From assembly GCF_024741235.1 (NCBI RefSeq), contig NZ_JANSKA010000003.1, positions 248,001 to 312,000 of the forward strand: a stretch of DNA of 64,000 nt. The letters are read 5' to 3'. How positions within the stretch are numbered: position 1 is the stretch's first letter; every line of letters begins with the position of its first letter. The position numbers and the translations under genes were made by a program. This document shows, one piece after another, positions 55,572 to 64,000 of the stretch. Source of the DNA: Tractidigestivibacter montrealensis. Lineage in GTDB: Bacteria; Actinomycetota; Coriobacteriia; Coriobacteriales; Atopobiaceae. Below the pieces are notes generated by a model, which saw nothing but the letters and a program-made list of their open reading frames with translations, was not told the origin of the DNA and searched no databases.

Positions 55572-55943
55572 TGGTGGAGGTGCGGAGAATCGAACTCCGG
55601 TCCAAAGCACGTCCCTGACAGGTGTCTCCAGGCTCAGCTGCCGGTTGAGTCTTGGAGGCCGCGCACCCGGTAGCCCGCGCTTGGCCTCCCAGCCGGTTTA
55701 GTCTTAGCGCGCGGCATACCGACTACATCCGCGCGAGCGTCTCCCTAGAATGACGCCGCCCCGGGAGCGGGAGAGACCCCCGGTTTGACGCGCTGGTTAG
55801 TTAAGACTAAGCAGCGAGAGCCAGCTGAGGCTCGTAAGAAGAGTTGTCGTCAATTCAATTTGACGGTTCCCCTGTTTTACGTGGCGAGGAGACCACGGCC
55901 TGCTGCCCATCTCAGATGCACCCTGTCGAAACCAGTCACCCCC
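55572..55943 (-). ncRNA. ssrA: Transfer-messenger RNA (tmRNA)
   Basis: On the minus strand the 5' end GGGGGTGACTGGTTTCGACAG and the 3' end GTTCGATTCTCCGCACCTCC plus ACCA are the tRNA-like domain of tmRNA; the seven-base acceptor stem pairs (GGGGGUG with CACCUCC). Length 372 nt is normal and CCA is encoded. The tag reading frame at 55807-55851 gives DDNSSYEPQLALAA and TAG, with the usual hydrophobic LALAA degradation tail. A TGA and ATT lie just before the first GAC, so the resume codon is not the usual GCA/GCN and should be checked. Partner smpB is 3 kb away. Confidence 0.95.
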
Positions 55944-56123
55944 AGAGATGGAATGGGGACACTGCCACCATACGCGTTATCAGAGAACAGCGGCTCACAG
56001 CCGCATGGCATAGTCTACCCAAAGAGGAGTTGTTCTCTACTGTGCTTGTCGGAAAAAGCCCTTGCGGAGAAAAGCGGACGCCGAGAAGCGCGTTTCATAC
56101 GCAATTGCTTCGGAAACCGTTGC

Positions 56124-56146
56124 TCTGGCGTCATACTGACGCCAGA
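56124..56146. repeat. Short perfect hairpin, first of a pair
   Basis: TCTGGCGTCA-TAC-TGACGCCAGA; shares GGCGTCA...TGACGCC with the hairpin at 56184-56208. Confidence 0.75.
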
Positions 56147-56183
56147 AGGCACGATATCGCGGCAATCACGTACAAAGTCGCTG

Positions 56184-56208
56184 CTCAGGCGTCATTTTGA
56201 CGCCTGAG
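56184..56208. terminator. Hairpin overlapping the stop codon of the YoaK-like gene
   Basis: CTCAGGCGTCA-TTT-TGACGCCTGAG, 11-base perfect arms; the TGA at 56192-56194 (minus) is the stop codon. With its partner at 56124 it probably forms a double terminator. Confidence 0.65.
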
Positions 56209-56920
56209 GGTGCGCTTCCGCAGTCTCGGCAGCAGCAGCCGCCGCAGCGCGCTCACGGGCGCGCTTCTCGCGATCTTGGAACAACACGACAAAGGCACCC
56301 AGGAGCAGCACGGGGCTCACGAGAATTGCCCTCAGGCCCAGCGCCCCAATGACACGGCTGCCCACAATGGCGCCGATGGCAAAGCAGAGAATAACCCCGT
56401 AGTAGAGCAGGCACCCCTCAAGATACGTGCGGTCCTTCTCGTGCACGTAGTCAACGAGCCTCTGGGTGCCACTGCGCAGGTTGCCAATGCACATGGTGGT
56501 GGCAAAACCGTTGCCGTGGAGCTTCCTGAACGCCTGAACCTGGATCCCGCAGCCCAAAGACGTGAGGCTGTTGGCAACGAGGTTGAGGTCGTCGGGGATG
56601 AACGCAACCACAATGAGAAGCGCCGCCTCGACGAGAAGCGCAGCTTGACGCCAGTGCAGGCGACGCTCCTTCGAGATGATCTTGATGGAGTGCGCAAGGG
56701 CAATGCCCACCGCGAACGCGATCACGGGCACGGCGTAGTGAAGGGCGCGATCCACGTCGCCGTCGGCAAGGTTCACGCCAAAGAGCAGGATGTTACCGGT
56801 CTGCGCGTTGGCAAAGACCTTCCCGCGTGCGAGGTACGAGTACGCATCCATGAGTCCGCCCGAGAATGCGAGAATTGCCGCCAGCTCGATTGACTCCGAC
56901 GTCTGCCGTGCGCGCTTCAT
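56192..56920 (-). CDS. YoaK/DUF1275-family membrane protein
   Basis: 242 residues, six predicted helices. Begins in the DUF1275 pattern AAILAFSGGLMDAYSYLARGKVFANAQTGNILLFGVNLA and has QAFRKLHGNGFATTMCIGNLRSGTQ. Ends in an Arg/Ala/Glu-rich cytoplasmic tail. The family is of unknown function, possibly a transporter. Single gene with a twin hairpin at its end. Confidence 0.9.
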   Translation of the reverse strand: MKRARQTSESIELAAILAFSGGLMDAYSYLARGKVFANAQTGNILLFGVNLADGDVDRALHYAVPVIAFAVGIALAHSIKIISKERRLHWRQAALLVEAALLIVVAFIPDDLNLVANSLTSLGCGIQVQAFRKLHGNGFATTMCIGNLRSGTQRLVDYVHEKDRTYLEGCLLYYGVILCFAIGAIVGSRVIGALGLRAILVSPVLLLGAFVVLFQDREKRARERAAAAAAAETAEAHPQASK

Positions 56921-57030
56921 GTACCAGGGCCTCCTAGCCTCGCGGGGCGTCGCCTAGTCACGCGCCCCACCGGTCGCACAGCCGCAACGCCGGCCCCAAG
57001 CCGCCACGGCCCCGCCATTGTAGCGCAGGG

Positions 57031-57852
57031 CTAACACGCCTGCGGCTCTATGAACTTCTCGACCACTTCTGCAAGGATGCCGTCATCGCAGCTGGAACGG
57101 GCAGCGTAGCCTGCCAACCCGTCGATGCCGTCAGTGGCATTCGAGACGGCAACGCCAAGCCCCGCAGCCTCAAGCATAGGCAGGTCGTTGAGGGAATCCC
57201 CCACCGCAATGGTCTCTGCCACGTCGACGCCCAGGATGCGTGCCAAGGCGCACAGTCCGTGGCCCTTGTCCACGCCCTCGGGGAGGTACTCGAGGTAGCG
57301 GCCCGACGAGAACGTAAATGAGGTCCCCGGAACCGCGCCGATCTGCTCGGCCATCTGATGGAGGAAAGCGAGGTCGTGCCTCGCAAAGAGGATCTTTGCC
57401 AGGGGTACGTCGCGCAAGAAGTCGACGGAGACGCCATCGAACTCCTGGTAGGCCATGTGTCCGTCAAGGTAGCGCTTGTCATCCTCGGGCAGATTGGCCG
57501 CCCATACAGTGCCGTCGCACTGATAGATGTGAACGCCCACGCCAAAGGTCTTGGCCCGCCCAAAGAGGTCACGAACCGTTTCAAAAGGAAGCGAGTGGCT
57601 CTCCAGGGGGCGCGGGTCACCCATGCGGTTGATGGTTCCGCCGTTGTACGAGATCACGTAGGTGCCGTCGAGAAGGTCTGCAGGAACGGACGAGAGGCTC
57701 TCGACCACCGACGCGTACGACCTCCCCGACGCCGGCACAAAGAGCACGCCCAGCTCGCGCATGCGCCGAATGGCTTCGATGTTTGCCTGGGGGATGCTGT
57801 GGTCGTGCGCGAGAAAGGTCTCGTCCATATCGCTTGCAACCAGCCTGTACAT
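57031..57852 (-). CDS. Cof-type HAD-IIB sugar phosphatase
   Basis: 273 residues from ATG 57852 (GGAGACGCGC upstream). HAD motif I is SDMDETFL (Asp nucleophile; general acid Asp two residues later), motif II region YVISYNGG, Lys in EYLPEGVDKGHGLCAL and motif IV GDSLNDLPMLEAAG. Typical Cof subfamily hydrolase of sugar phosphates or flavin phosphates. Confidence 0.92.
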   Translation of the reverse strand: MYRLVASDMDETFLAHDHSIPQANIEAIRRMRELGVLFVPASGRSYASVVESLSSVPADLLDGTYVISYNGGTINRMGDPRPLESHSLPFETVRDLFGRAKTFGVGVHIYQCDGTVWAANLPEDDKRYLDGHMAYQEFDGVSVDFLRDVPLAKILFARHDLAFLHQMAEQIGAVPGTSFTFSSGRYLEYLPEGVDKGHGLCALARILGVDVAETIAVGDSLNDLPMLEAAGLGVAVSNATDGIDGLAGYAARSSCDDGILAEVVEKFIEPQAC

Positions 57853-57998
57853 GCGCGTCTCCTCACCCGTGGCAACACGGCGACAGCGGCAAACGCCGCC
57901 CCTGCAACCTTTTCGCACTCAAAGGTACGGGCTAGGCCGCTCACGCGGCGCCAGCCCGTACCCCATCAGCACTAGATCAACGTCTTAGAGAGCCAGCG

Positions 57999-58142
57999 CT
58001 ACTCCTCGACGAGCTCAAACATGTCGGGGCCAACGCCGCACACGGGGCAGACGTAGTCCTCGGGGAGCTCGGGGGTGTCAACGGTGACCTCGTAGCCGCA
58101 GACGGTGCAGCGGAAGGTGTAGGTCTTCTTCTCGTCAGCCAT
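57999..58142 (-). CDS. Rubredoxin
   Basis: 47 residues from ATG 58142, the Shine-Dalgarno being GAGAGAGGAACC. Iron ligands are CTVCGYEV and [12 protein letters not shown]. Compared with the usual 52-54 residues, the C-terminal part and hinge loop are short. Electron carrier, 93 bases downstream of a flavin reductase-rubredoxin fusion. Confidence 0.93.
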   Translation of the reverse strand: MADEKKTYTFRCTVCGYEVTVDTPELPEDYVCPVCGVGPDMFELVEE

Positions 58143-58235
58143 GGTGGTTCCTCTCTCTTTGATCCAACTAACGACCGGGTCGAACAAATGCTACCTCAGA
58201 GCTTACATCAACCGTGGCGCACCACGGGCGGAACG

Positions 58236-58901
58236 CTAGTCGATCTTGGTGAAGTTCTCGGGGCCAACACCGCAGACGGGGCAGCGGAAGTCCGCCGGGA
58301 GCTCCTCGTCGGTGGTCTCGTAGACGTAGCCGCAGATGTTGCAGCGGAAGTGGTGCTTGGGCGCTGAGACGGGCACCACGGGTTTGGTTGGGTCTTCTCC
58401 CTCGATGTAGGAGGACGCCTTGGGCGGTGTCTTGCCCTTGAGGACGCTGTGGTAGTAGGCGTAGGTCATAGGTTCCTCATCCGAGACGCGCTCGGCATCG
58501 CAGACCTCGCCGATGAACATCACATGGGTGCCCAGGTCGATGGTGTTCACCACGGCGCAGCAGACCATGGCGCAGGCATGCTCTGGCGTGTAGGGGTCAA
58601 AGAGCAGCGACGTCTTGGTGGTGATGCCCTCGAACTTATCGACGTCCGCGGAGCTCTTGAAGCCAAAGCGGCCAATGAAGGGCATGTCAGCCGTCTTGGA
58701 GACCACCGTGAGCGTGAAGTGCTCCGCCGCCTTCACGACCTGGGTGGTGTGGTTCTGCTTGTTAAGCGTGACAGCAACCTGCAGCGGGTCGCCCGTCACC
58801 TGCAGCGCAGTGTTGATGAGACAGGCGCCAACGTTCTCGCCGTCGTTGGCCGACACCACATAGAGCCCGTACGAGAAACTGAACATCGCCTTTGCGTCCA
58901 T
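58236..58901 (-). CDS. Flavin reductase-rubredoxin fusion (Hrb-like)
   Basis: 221 residues. Residues 1-165 are an FMN-binding flavin-reductase-like domain (MFSFSYGLYVVSANDG, GACLINTALQVTGDP, AVTLNKQNHTT, FIGRFGFKSSADVDKF) and residues 180-221 a rubredoxin ([33 protein letters not shown]). This layout equals high-molecular-weight rubredoxin, which passes electrons to flavodiiron proteins or rubrerythrins during oxygen or NO detoxification in anaerobes. Strong evidence for an anaerobic organism. Confidence 0.9.
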   Translation of the reverse strand: MDAKAMFSFSYGLYVVSANDGENVGACLINTALQVTGDPLQVAVTLNKQNHTTQVVKAAEHFTLTVVSKTADMPFIGRFGFKSSADVDKFEGITTKTSLLFDPYTPEHACAMVCCAVVNTIDLGTHVMFIGEVCDAERVSDEEPMTYAYYHSVLKGKTPPKASSYIEGEDPTKPVVPVSAPKHHFRCNICGYVYETTDEELPADFRCPVCGVGPENFTKID

Positions 58902-58962
58902 GGGTCTCCTCTCCTCGACCTTGCGGACCAGACGTTTCCATCATATCGCCCGGCGGCGCCAC

Positions 58963-59439
58963 CTAGCGGTTCCTCTCCTTGAGCGCGCGTTGAATCTCGC
59001 GGTCGGTATCGCGGCGCGCCATGTCGTCGCGCTTGTCGTAGAGCTTCTTGCCACGGCAGAGGCCAATGCAGAGCTTCACGCGGTTGTGCTCGTCGAAATA
59101 GAGCTCAAGCGGGATGAGGGCCATGCCCTTTGTGCGGAGCTTGCCGTCAAGGTAGTCAATCTGATGACGGTGCAGCAAGAGCCGGCGCTTCCTGTCGGGG
59201 TCCACGTTCCACACGCCGCCGTTGGAGTAGGGGTGGATGTGCACGCCATGCAGCCACACCTCTCCCCCGCGAATGAGGCAGAAGGCGTCCGTGATTTGGG
59301 ACGCGCGCTCGCGCAGGCTCTTGACCTCGGTGCCGGTGAGCTCGACGCCCGCCTCAAAGGTCTCGTCCACAAAGTACTCGTGTCGCGCCGCGCGGTTGCG
59401 CGCGATGGTCTTCTTCTCGCGCTTAGTTGGCTTGGGCAT
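58963..59439 (-). CDS. smpB: SsrA-binding protein SmpB
   Basis: 158 residues from ATG 59439, which overlaps the TPR gene by 17 bases; the start at 59487 lies inside that gene. Contains NRAARHEYFVDETFEAGVELTGTEVKSLR, VWLHGVHIHPYSNGG, and the basic tail (KRDDMARRDTDREIQRALK). Delivers tmRNA (ssrA, 3 kb away) to stalled ribosomes. Confidence 0.97.
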   Translation of the reverse strand: MPKPTKREKKTIARNRAARHEYFVDETFEAGVELTGTEVKSLRERASQITDAFCLIRGGEVWLHGVHIHPYSNGGVWNVDPDRKRRLLLHRHQIDYLDGKLRTKGMALIPLELYFDEHNRVKLCIGLCRGKKLYDKRDDMARRDTDREIQRALKERNR

Positions 59440-60361
59440 CGCCCGCACCCCCGTTGGCCTGCGGATCGTTTTCGTCCCCGGCATCATTGGCGTCGCCAGC
59501 TGCTGCCTCCCGGGCCATCTCGGCGTCGGTGTCGCGGATGAGCTGCAGAAGCGTCATGGCAGCGGACTCGCCCACCAGGTCGCGAGCGCGCAGTGTAAGG
59601 TTGGTGGCCACGTTGCGATCTCCTGCAACGGCAGCGTCCTGGGCGCACATGAGCAGGCAGATGGCCACCTCGGCGTTTGCGCCGTCGGGCAGCCCCTCCT
59701 CGGCGAGAAGATCTGCGGTCTCCTTGTCCGTCACGCCATCCGGGTCTCGCTCGGTGCCAGCGGCCTGGTCGAGCGCGGCCTTGAGCGCCGAGTCCTCCAC
59801 CTCGAGGCGCCTTGCCGCGCGAAGCGCGGCGGCCGCCGTGCGCGGCTTGCCCTGCGCCTCGAAGTAGCCGGCAAAGTTGAGGAAGGCGCGCGCAAGGTGG
59901 CGCGCCTCGCTCGCGCGCTCGAAGCAGCTGTACGTGAGCGCCAGGTACTCCTGCATGTCACCGTTGGTGCGATAGAGATCGGCCAGGTCAAGGCGGTAGC
60001 CGCAGTTCATGGGGTTCCAGCGCACCGCCTGCTTGAGCGCCTCGACGCCAGCGTTGTAGTCGCCGGTGCGCACGCACGCAAGCGCGAGGTCCGCATAGAG
60101 GCGGTCCAGGGGCTCACCCACGTCATGCAGGGTGCGGGGATCGCGCTCCACGCGACGGTAGCACAGGCGGTCAAAAATCGTGGGAAAGCTGAACCACTGG
60201 TCGCTCTCGGTGGCCGCGCAGTTACGGTCGACGTACTCCTCGGCATCCTCTGCAAGACGGGCGAGAAGCTCCCGCGCCGCGTCGTCCTGCTCCTGCAGGA
60301 TAAGTCCCTCGGCTTGCTCGAGGCTGTCTGTCAGCGTGCTCTGGCTCTGCTCCTGATCCAT
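59423..60361 (-). CDS. TPR-like helical protein between rnr and smpB
   Basis: 312 residues from ATG 60361 (GGGGAGAGGGAC before it). Helical repeats of TPR type run from about 100 to 260 (LYADLALACVRTGDYNAGVEALKQAVRWNPMNCGYRLDLADLYRTNGDMQEYL). The C-terminus is Asp/Asn/Gly-rich and disordered. Acidic protein, no signal peptide. Its position between rnr and smpB and coupling to smpB suggest an accessory role in ribosome rescue or RNA decay, but this is inference. Confidence 0.7.
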   Translation of the reverse strand: MDQEQSQSTLTDSLEQAEGLILQEQDDAARELLARLAEDAEEYVDRNCAATESDQWFSFPTIFDRLCYRRVERDPRTLHDVGEPLDRLYADLALACVRTGDYNAGVEALKQAVRWNPMNCGYRLDLADLYRTNGDMQEYLALTYSCFERASEARHLARAFLNFAGYFEAQGKPRTAAAALRAARRLEVEDSALKAALDQAAGTERDPDGVTDKETADLLAEEGLPDGANAEVAICLLMCAQDAAVAGDRNVATNLTLRARDLVGESAAMTLLQLIRDTDAEMAREAAAGDANDAGDENDPQANGGAGDAQAN

Positions 60362-60436
60362 GTCCCTCTCCCCTGGCCCCTTGGGGCCAAACTCACGCGC
60401 GAGACGCGCGGTATGCACTGCTCGTTAGTCTTCCCA

Positions 60437-62488
60437 TTATCGCGCGGCATCACGCGGGTCTGCGAGCGCGAAGTCTATCCTTCCGCGCGGTATGTCCGTC
60501 TCGGTGACCACTACGCGTACGCGGGTGCCCATCCCCCACACGCGACCGGACTCCTCGCCCGTGAGGGTCATGCGGTCCTCGTCGTACTCGAGCCATTCCC
60601 CGCCAAGGGCGCGCGCGGGCAGGAGTCCCTCGGCGCAGGTCTCGTCGAGCATCACAAAGAGCCCAAAGCGCTCGCAGCCGCACACCACACCCGAGAACGC
60701 TTCTCCCACGTGGTCTGCGTAGAGCTCGGCCATCTTGATGCGCTGGCTCGCGCGGGCAGCGCCGTCTGCGGCGCGCTCCATCTGTGAGCACGTGGCGCAG
60801 AGCTGCGGGAGCTGGCCCGCTATTTGCTCCTGTTCCTTGCTGCCCAGCGTACCGGCAAGAAGAGCTTTGAGCGCGCGGTGCACCAGCTCGTCCGGGTAGC
60901 GCCTGATGGGCGAGGTGAAGTGGCAGTACGCCTGCGCCCCCAGGGCATAGTGCCCCTGGTTGGTGGGCATGTAGATAGCACGCTTCTGCGCGCGAAGGAG
61001 AAGTGCGCTGGCGAGAAACTCGCCGGCGGTTCCTCGGGCGGCATCGAGTACGGCGTTGATCGCCTCCGGCTCGCCCGCAATGAGCGCTTCGCGCTGTGCG
61101 CTGCCGTCAATGAGCCCCAGTTCCATGAGGGGGCGCACCGTTGCGCGAAGGTCTTCCGGCGACGGCCGCTCGTGCACGCGGTAGGCGCAGAGCACCTCGC
61201 GGTCTGCAAGCATACGAGCCACGGACTCGTTGGCGAGAAGCATTGCCTCCTCGACCAGGCCAGTCGCTCGCGTGCGCGTGCGCACGATCACACCCGTGGG
61301 ATGTCCCTCCTCGTCGAGGGTAACCTTTGGCTCCACGGTGTCAAAGTCGATTGAGCCGCGCTCCTCGCGGATGCGCTCGCGAAGGCCGCGGATGCGGTCA
61401 AGCACGCGCAGAGCCTCCTCCAGCGTCTGGGCGTCCCTTTGGTCCTCGTGCAGCGCAGAGGCATTCACGCGGCCGGCAAGCAGGGCGTCAACGGTGTCGT
61501 AGTCAAGGCGCGCGGTCGAGCGAATGGCCGAGGTCATGGCCTCGGCCGAGACAAGGCGGCCCTGATCGTCAAGCTCCATGCGCACGCTCATGGCCAGCCG
61601 GTCCTCGCGCGGTCTGAGTGAGCACACGTCGTTGCAGAGGCGCTCGGGCAGCATGGGCAGCACGCGGTCGACAAGGTAGGCTGAGCAGGTGCGACGCTTT
61701 GCCTCGTTGTCGATGGGGGTGTCCCAGCCCACGTAGTGCGTGACGTCGGCGATGTGCACCCAGAGCTCAAAGCCGCCGTCGGGGAGTTGGGCTGCGTACA
61801 CCGCGTCGTCAAAGTCGCGCGCATCGGTGGGGTCGATGGTCATGCAGCAAAGGGAGCGCAGGTCTCGACGGCCAGGTTCGCGCTTCAAGGCCTCCTCGAC
61901 ACCTGCCTGGATACCCTCTGCCTGCGCAAGCGCGGCCGGCGGGAACTCCGTGGCAAGTCCATAGGATGCGATGACCGATTCGACATTGAGGTCGAGCTCG
62001 TCCGAGGAGCCAACGCGGCTCTCGATGGTCACCACGGCGGCGCTGTTGCGAGTGGGGTACTCCGCAATGCGGGCAACCACTACGTCGCCCTCCCCCACGC
62101 CAAGGCGGGCTGGCGACGTGTCCTCAGGCACCACGAAGAAGTCGCGGCCCAGGCGCGCGTCGAGCGGTACCACGGCACCCAGAGGACCCGCCAGTTCAAA
62201 GCGGCCGAGGAAGGTGGTCTGGGCACGGGTGATCACACCTTGTACCAGGGCGACCTTCTTGCCACCACGGGCGGGAAAGACCGAGACCGTGACCTCGTCG
62301 CCGTTCATGGCCTCGCGCAGACCTCGGCGAGCAACGCGAAAGCTGCCCTCGGCCGTCTCAACCGTGGCAACGCCGGGCTTTGTGACGCGCAGCGTGCCCG
62401 CGAGCGTGGGCGAGCGGCGCACGGCCGCCTTCCCTCTGCCACGACGATGTCCGCTGCCGCGACGAGCGCCTGGACGCCTTCTGCCCAT
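60437..62488 (-). CDS. rnr: Ribonuclease R
   Basis: 683 residues from ATG 62488 (AAGGAGG, four-base spacing). A basic Arg/Gly-rich N-terminus precedes cold-shock-type domains, the RNB catalytic domain (TIDPTDARDFDDAVYAAQ with the metal Asp residues, DVTHYVGWDTPIDNEA, CSAYLVDRVLPMLPERL) and a final S1 domain. 3'-5' exoribonuclease; with smpB and tmRNA it degrades non-stop mRNA. A terminator-like hairpin ends 20 bases upstream of its start. Confidence 0.95.
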   Translation of the reverse strand: MGRRRPGARRGSGHRRGRGKAAVRRSPTLAGTLRVTKPGVATVETAEGSFRVARRGLREAMNGDEVTVSVFPARGGKKVALVQGVITRAQTTFLGRFELAGPLGAVVPLDARLGRDFFVVPEDTSPARLGVGEGDVVVARIAEYPTRNSAAVVTIESRVGSSDELDLNVESVIASYGLATEFPPAALAQAEGIQAGVEEALKREPGRRDLRSLCCMTIDPTDARDFDDAVYAAQLPDGGFELWVHIADVTHYVGWDTPIDNEAKRRTCSAYLVDRVLPMLPERLCNDVCSLRPREDRLAMSVRMELDDQGRLVSAEAMTSAIRSTARLDYDTVDALLAGRVNASALHEDQRDAQTLEEALRVLDRIRGLRERIREERGSIDFDTVEPKVTLDEEGHPTGVIVRTRTRATGLVEEAMLLANESVARMLADREVLCAYRVHERPSPEDLRATVRPLMELGLIDGSAQREALIAGEPEAINAVLDAARGTAGEFLASALLLRAQKRAIYMPTNQGHYALGAQAYCHFTSPIRRYPDELVHRALKALLAGTLGSKEQEQIAGQLPQLCATCSQMERAADGAARASQRIKMAELYADHVGEAFSGVVCGCERFGLFVMLDETCAEGLLPARALGGEWLEYDEDRMTLTGEESGRVWGMGTRVRVVVTETDIPRGRIDFALADPRDAAR

Positions 62489-62507
62489 ATCTCCTCCTTG
62501 ATAAAAC

Positions 62508-62536
62508 GGGGCGGCGCGAACAAGCCGCACCGCCCC
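62508..62536 (-). terminator. ftsX terminator or rnr attenuator
   Basis: Arms GGGGCGG(TG)CGGC / GCGCCGCCCC around a short loop read leftward, followed by GTTTTATC and then the rnr ribosome site. 28 bases after the ftsX stop. Confidence 0.7.
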
Positions 62537-62564
62537 AACTAACAGCAAGCCTTTTATACCCGCC

Positions 62565-63491
62565 CTACACCTTGAGGTAGCGCCTCATGGCGATGGCAGA
62601 GCTGAAGAGGCCGATGAGGACGCCCAGCACCAGAAGGCCGCCATAGGTGAGCCAAAGCGTCTGGGGTGACACGTAGAACGAGAGGAACTTGAGACTGTTC
62701 TCGAGCCTGGGCATGACGTAGCTCATACCGGCCGCAAGTGCGGCGATGGCAAGTCCCGCGCCAATAAGCGACTCCAGCGTGCCCTCCATGATGAAGGGCC
62801 CTCGTATGAAGCCGTTCGACGCACCAACCAGGCGCATGATGGCGATCTCCCTGCGACGGGCGGTGATGGCGAGGCGAATGGTGTTGTTGATGAACACGAA
62901 CGCCACGAAGATCAGAAGCACCACAAGTACGATGGCGGCAACGCGCACGATGTTGGTGACCGAGAAGAGCTTCTCGACGGTATCGCGGCCATACTGGACG
63001 TCGCTCGACGGGTTGTCGGGTGTGTCGCAGACGGACTTGAAGGTCTCGTCGGCGATGAGCTTCTCGGCCGTGCCCTCGACCTGCTGTGGGTCGGTGAGCT
63101 TGATCACGAGCGAGGCCGGGATGGGGTTCTGGCCGTCGAGCGCCGCCACGGCGTCAGAGGCGTTCCTCTGCGACATCGAGGTGCGATACTGCGCGAGGTT
63201 CTCGTCCTTGCTGCGATACGTGACGGACTCGACGTTGTCCCAACCCTCGATCTCGGACTGGAGCTGCTCGACGGTTGCCTGGTCGGCGTCGTCGGCAAGG
63301 AATGCCTGGATGGTCACCTTGTCCTCGACGCTGCCCACCATGTTGCTGAGCACGTTTGAGGCAAGGACGAATGCTCCGATGATGAAGAGCGAAAGAAAGA
63401 TGGTCACGATTGCGCCGAGGACCGTCGACCAGTTCCTGCGGAAGTGGTGGCCCGCCTCGCGCAGCGAGTAAGTGAAGTTAGAGGGCACCAT
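62565..63491 (-). CDS. ftsX: Cell-division protein FtsX
   Basis: 308 residues from ATG 63491, overlapping ftsE by 14 bases. One N-terminal helix, a large extracellular domain (about 60-190: [38 protein letters not shown]) and three C-terminal helices with [38 protein letters not shown]. Partner of FtsE, it activates peptidoglycan hydrolases at the septum. Confidence 0.95.
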   Translation of the reverse strand: MVPSNFTYSLREAGHHFRRNWSTVLGAIVTIFLSLFIIGAFVLASNVLSNMVGSVEDKVTIQAFLADDADQATVEQLQSEIEGWDNVESVTYRSKDENLAQYRTSMSQRNASDAVAALDGQNPIPASLVIKLTDPQQVEGTAEKLIADETFKSVCDTPDNPSSDVQYGRDTVEKLFSVTNIVRVAAIVLVVLLIFVAFVFINNTIRLAITARRREIAIMRLVGASNGFIRGPFIMEGTLESLIGAGLAIAALAAGMSYVMPRLENSLKFLSFYVSPQTLWLTYGGLLVLGVLIGLFSSAIAMRRYLKV

Positions 63492-64000
63492 AGTAGCCGT
63501 AGCCTCCCTTCTCCTGGTCGCGGACAACGTGGCCGGCCTCCAGCGCGATAACGCGCTTGCGCATGGAGTCGACCATCTCGCGGTCGTGGGTAGCCATGAC
63601 CACGGTCGTACCCTCGCGGTTAATGCGATCGAGCAACTTCATGATGCCCAGCGAGATGGCCGGGTCGAGGTTGCCCGTGGGCTCGTCGCAGATGAGCAGC
63701 GGCGGGCGGTTGACCATCGCCCTTGCCACGGAGACGCGCTGTTGCTCGCCACCGGAGAGCTGGTCGGGATAGTTGTCCTGCTTCTCGGCAAGGCCAACAA
63801 GGCGAAGCACCTCGGGGACCTGCACGTTGATGACAGCGCGCGGCTTACCGATGCACTCAAGAGCGAACGCGACGTTCTCGTAGACCGTCTTGTCCGGCAG
63901 GAGCTTGAAGTCCTGGTAGACGGTGCCAATCTGGCGACGGAGGTACGGGACCTTCTTGTTCTTAAGCTTGGTGAGGTCCTGGCCGGCGACAAGGACCTGG
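63478..64000 (-). CDS. ftsE: Cell-division ATPase FtsE (5' end beyond window)
   Basis: 173 codons visible, running off the right edge; the N-terminal Walker A is not in view. Q-loop [13 protein letters not shown], signature [18 protein letters not shown], Walker [13 protein letters not shown] and the His switch in [10 protein letters not shown] match FtsE. Ends [10 protein letters not shown], overlapping ftsX. It couples ATP hydrolysis to FtsX in septal wall remodelling. Confidence 0.95.
   Translation of the reverse strand, partial: QVLVAGQDLTKLKNKKVPYLRRQIGTVYQDFKLLPDKTVYENVAFALECIGKPRAVINVQVPEVLRLVGLAEKQDNYPDQLSGGEQQRVSVARAMVNRPPLLICDEPTGNLDPAISLGIMKLLDRINREGTTVVMATHDREMVDSMRKRVIALEAGHVVRDQEKGGYGYYGAL

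Overview
The window comes from a high-GC, Gram-positive-type chromosome, most probably a gut or oral Coriobacteriia species (Olsenella/Atopobium/Collinsella-like). Pointers are the LytR-CpsA-Psr enzyme, FtsEX, Ser/Gly/Met-rich GroEL tail, the TsaB-RimI-TsaD fusion, mannose-family PTS, LPXTG/sortase remnants and the overall protein style. The genus is an inference; no 16S is present.

Region 1 (1-3.9 kb): a redox module read leftward (a 48-aa CXXC membrane peptide, a NapH/YccM-type 4Fe-4S membrane protein, a TlpA-like lipoprotein cut by the window edge), divergent from a two-component system (OmpR-type regulator plus histidine kinase).

Region 2 (4-20 kb): accessory DNA rich in broken genes: YjdF tail, two DUF4143-type ATPase remnants, an MFS stump, a sortase-anchored protein tail and a class B sortase tail. 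Intact genes in it are an HxlR regulator with a divergent cupin, a 645-aa TerB-like protein, a GyrI-like protein and a four/five-gene restriction island at 11.8-16.5 kb (small ORF, EVE-McrB, McrC, DUF6508 protein, MboI/DpnII-type nuclease). This island is the best candidate for a less described defence system.

Region 3 (20-26.3 kb): a GntR regulator faces a six-gene leftward PTS operon (IIA, TIM-barrel isomerase/epimerase, IIB, IIC, IID, FSA-like aldolase, GldA-like dehydrogenase), a self-contained sugar or polyol uptake and breakdown unit. 26.2-27.07 kb holds no convincing gene.

Region 4 (27-64 kb): core genome, nearly all on the minus strand: guaA, (LCP protein on plus), ychF, a ferredoxin-like protein, groL-groS, (xpt on plus), nadE, a REP-associated transposase with its palindromes, an amino-acid ABC transporter, tsaB-rimI-tsaD fusion, tsaE, uracil-DNA glycosylase, alr, nnr, acpS, glmS, glmM, rpsI-rplM, a patatin, tmRNA (ssrA), a YoaK-type membrane protein, a HAD phosphatase, two rubredoxin proteins, smpB, a TPR protein, rnr, ftsX and ftsE (cut by the edge). 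Cell-wall precursor supply (alr, glmS, glmM), t6A tRNA modification (tsaB/D/E) and trans-translation (ssrA, smpB, rnr) each have several partners here.

A second notable signal is a perfect 29-nt palindrome (14-nt arms) present three times around the REP-associated transposase; in two copies the palindrome itself supplies the TGA stop codon of the neighbouring gene.
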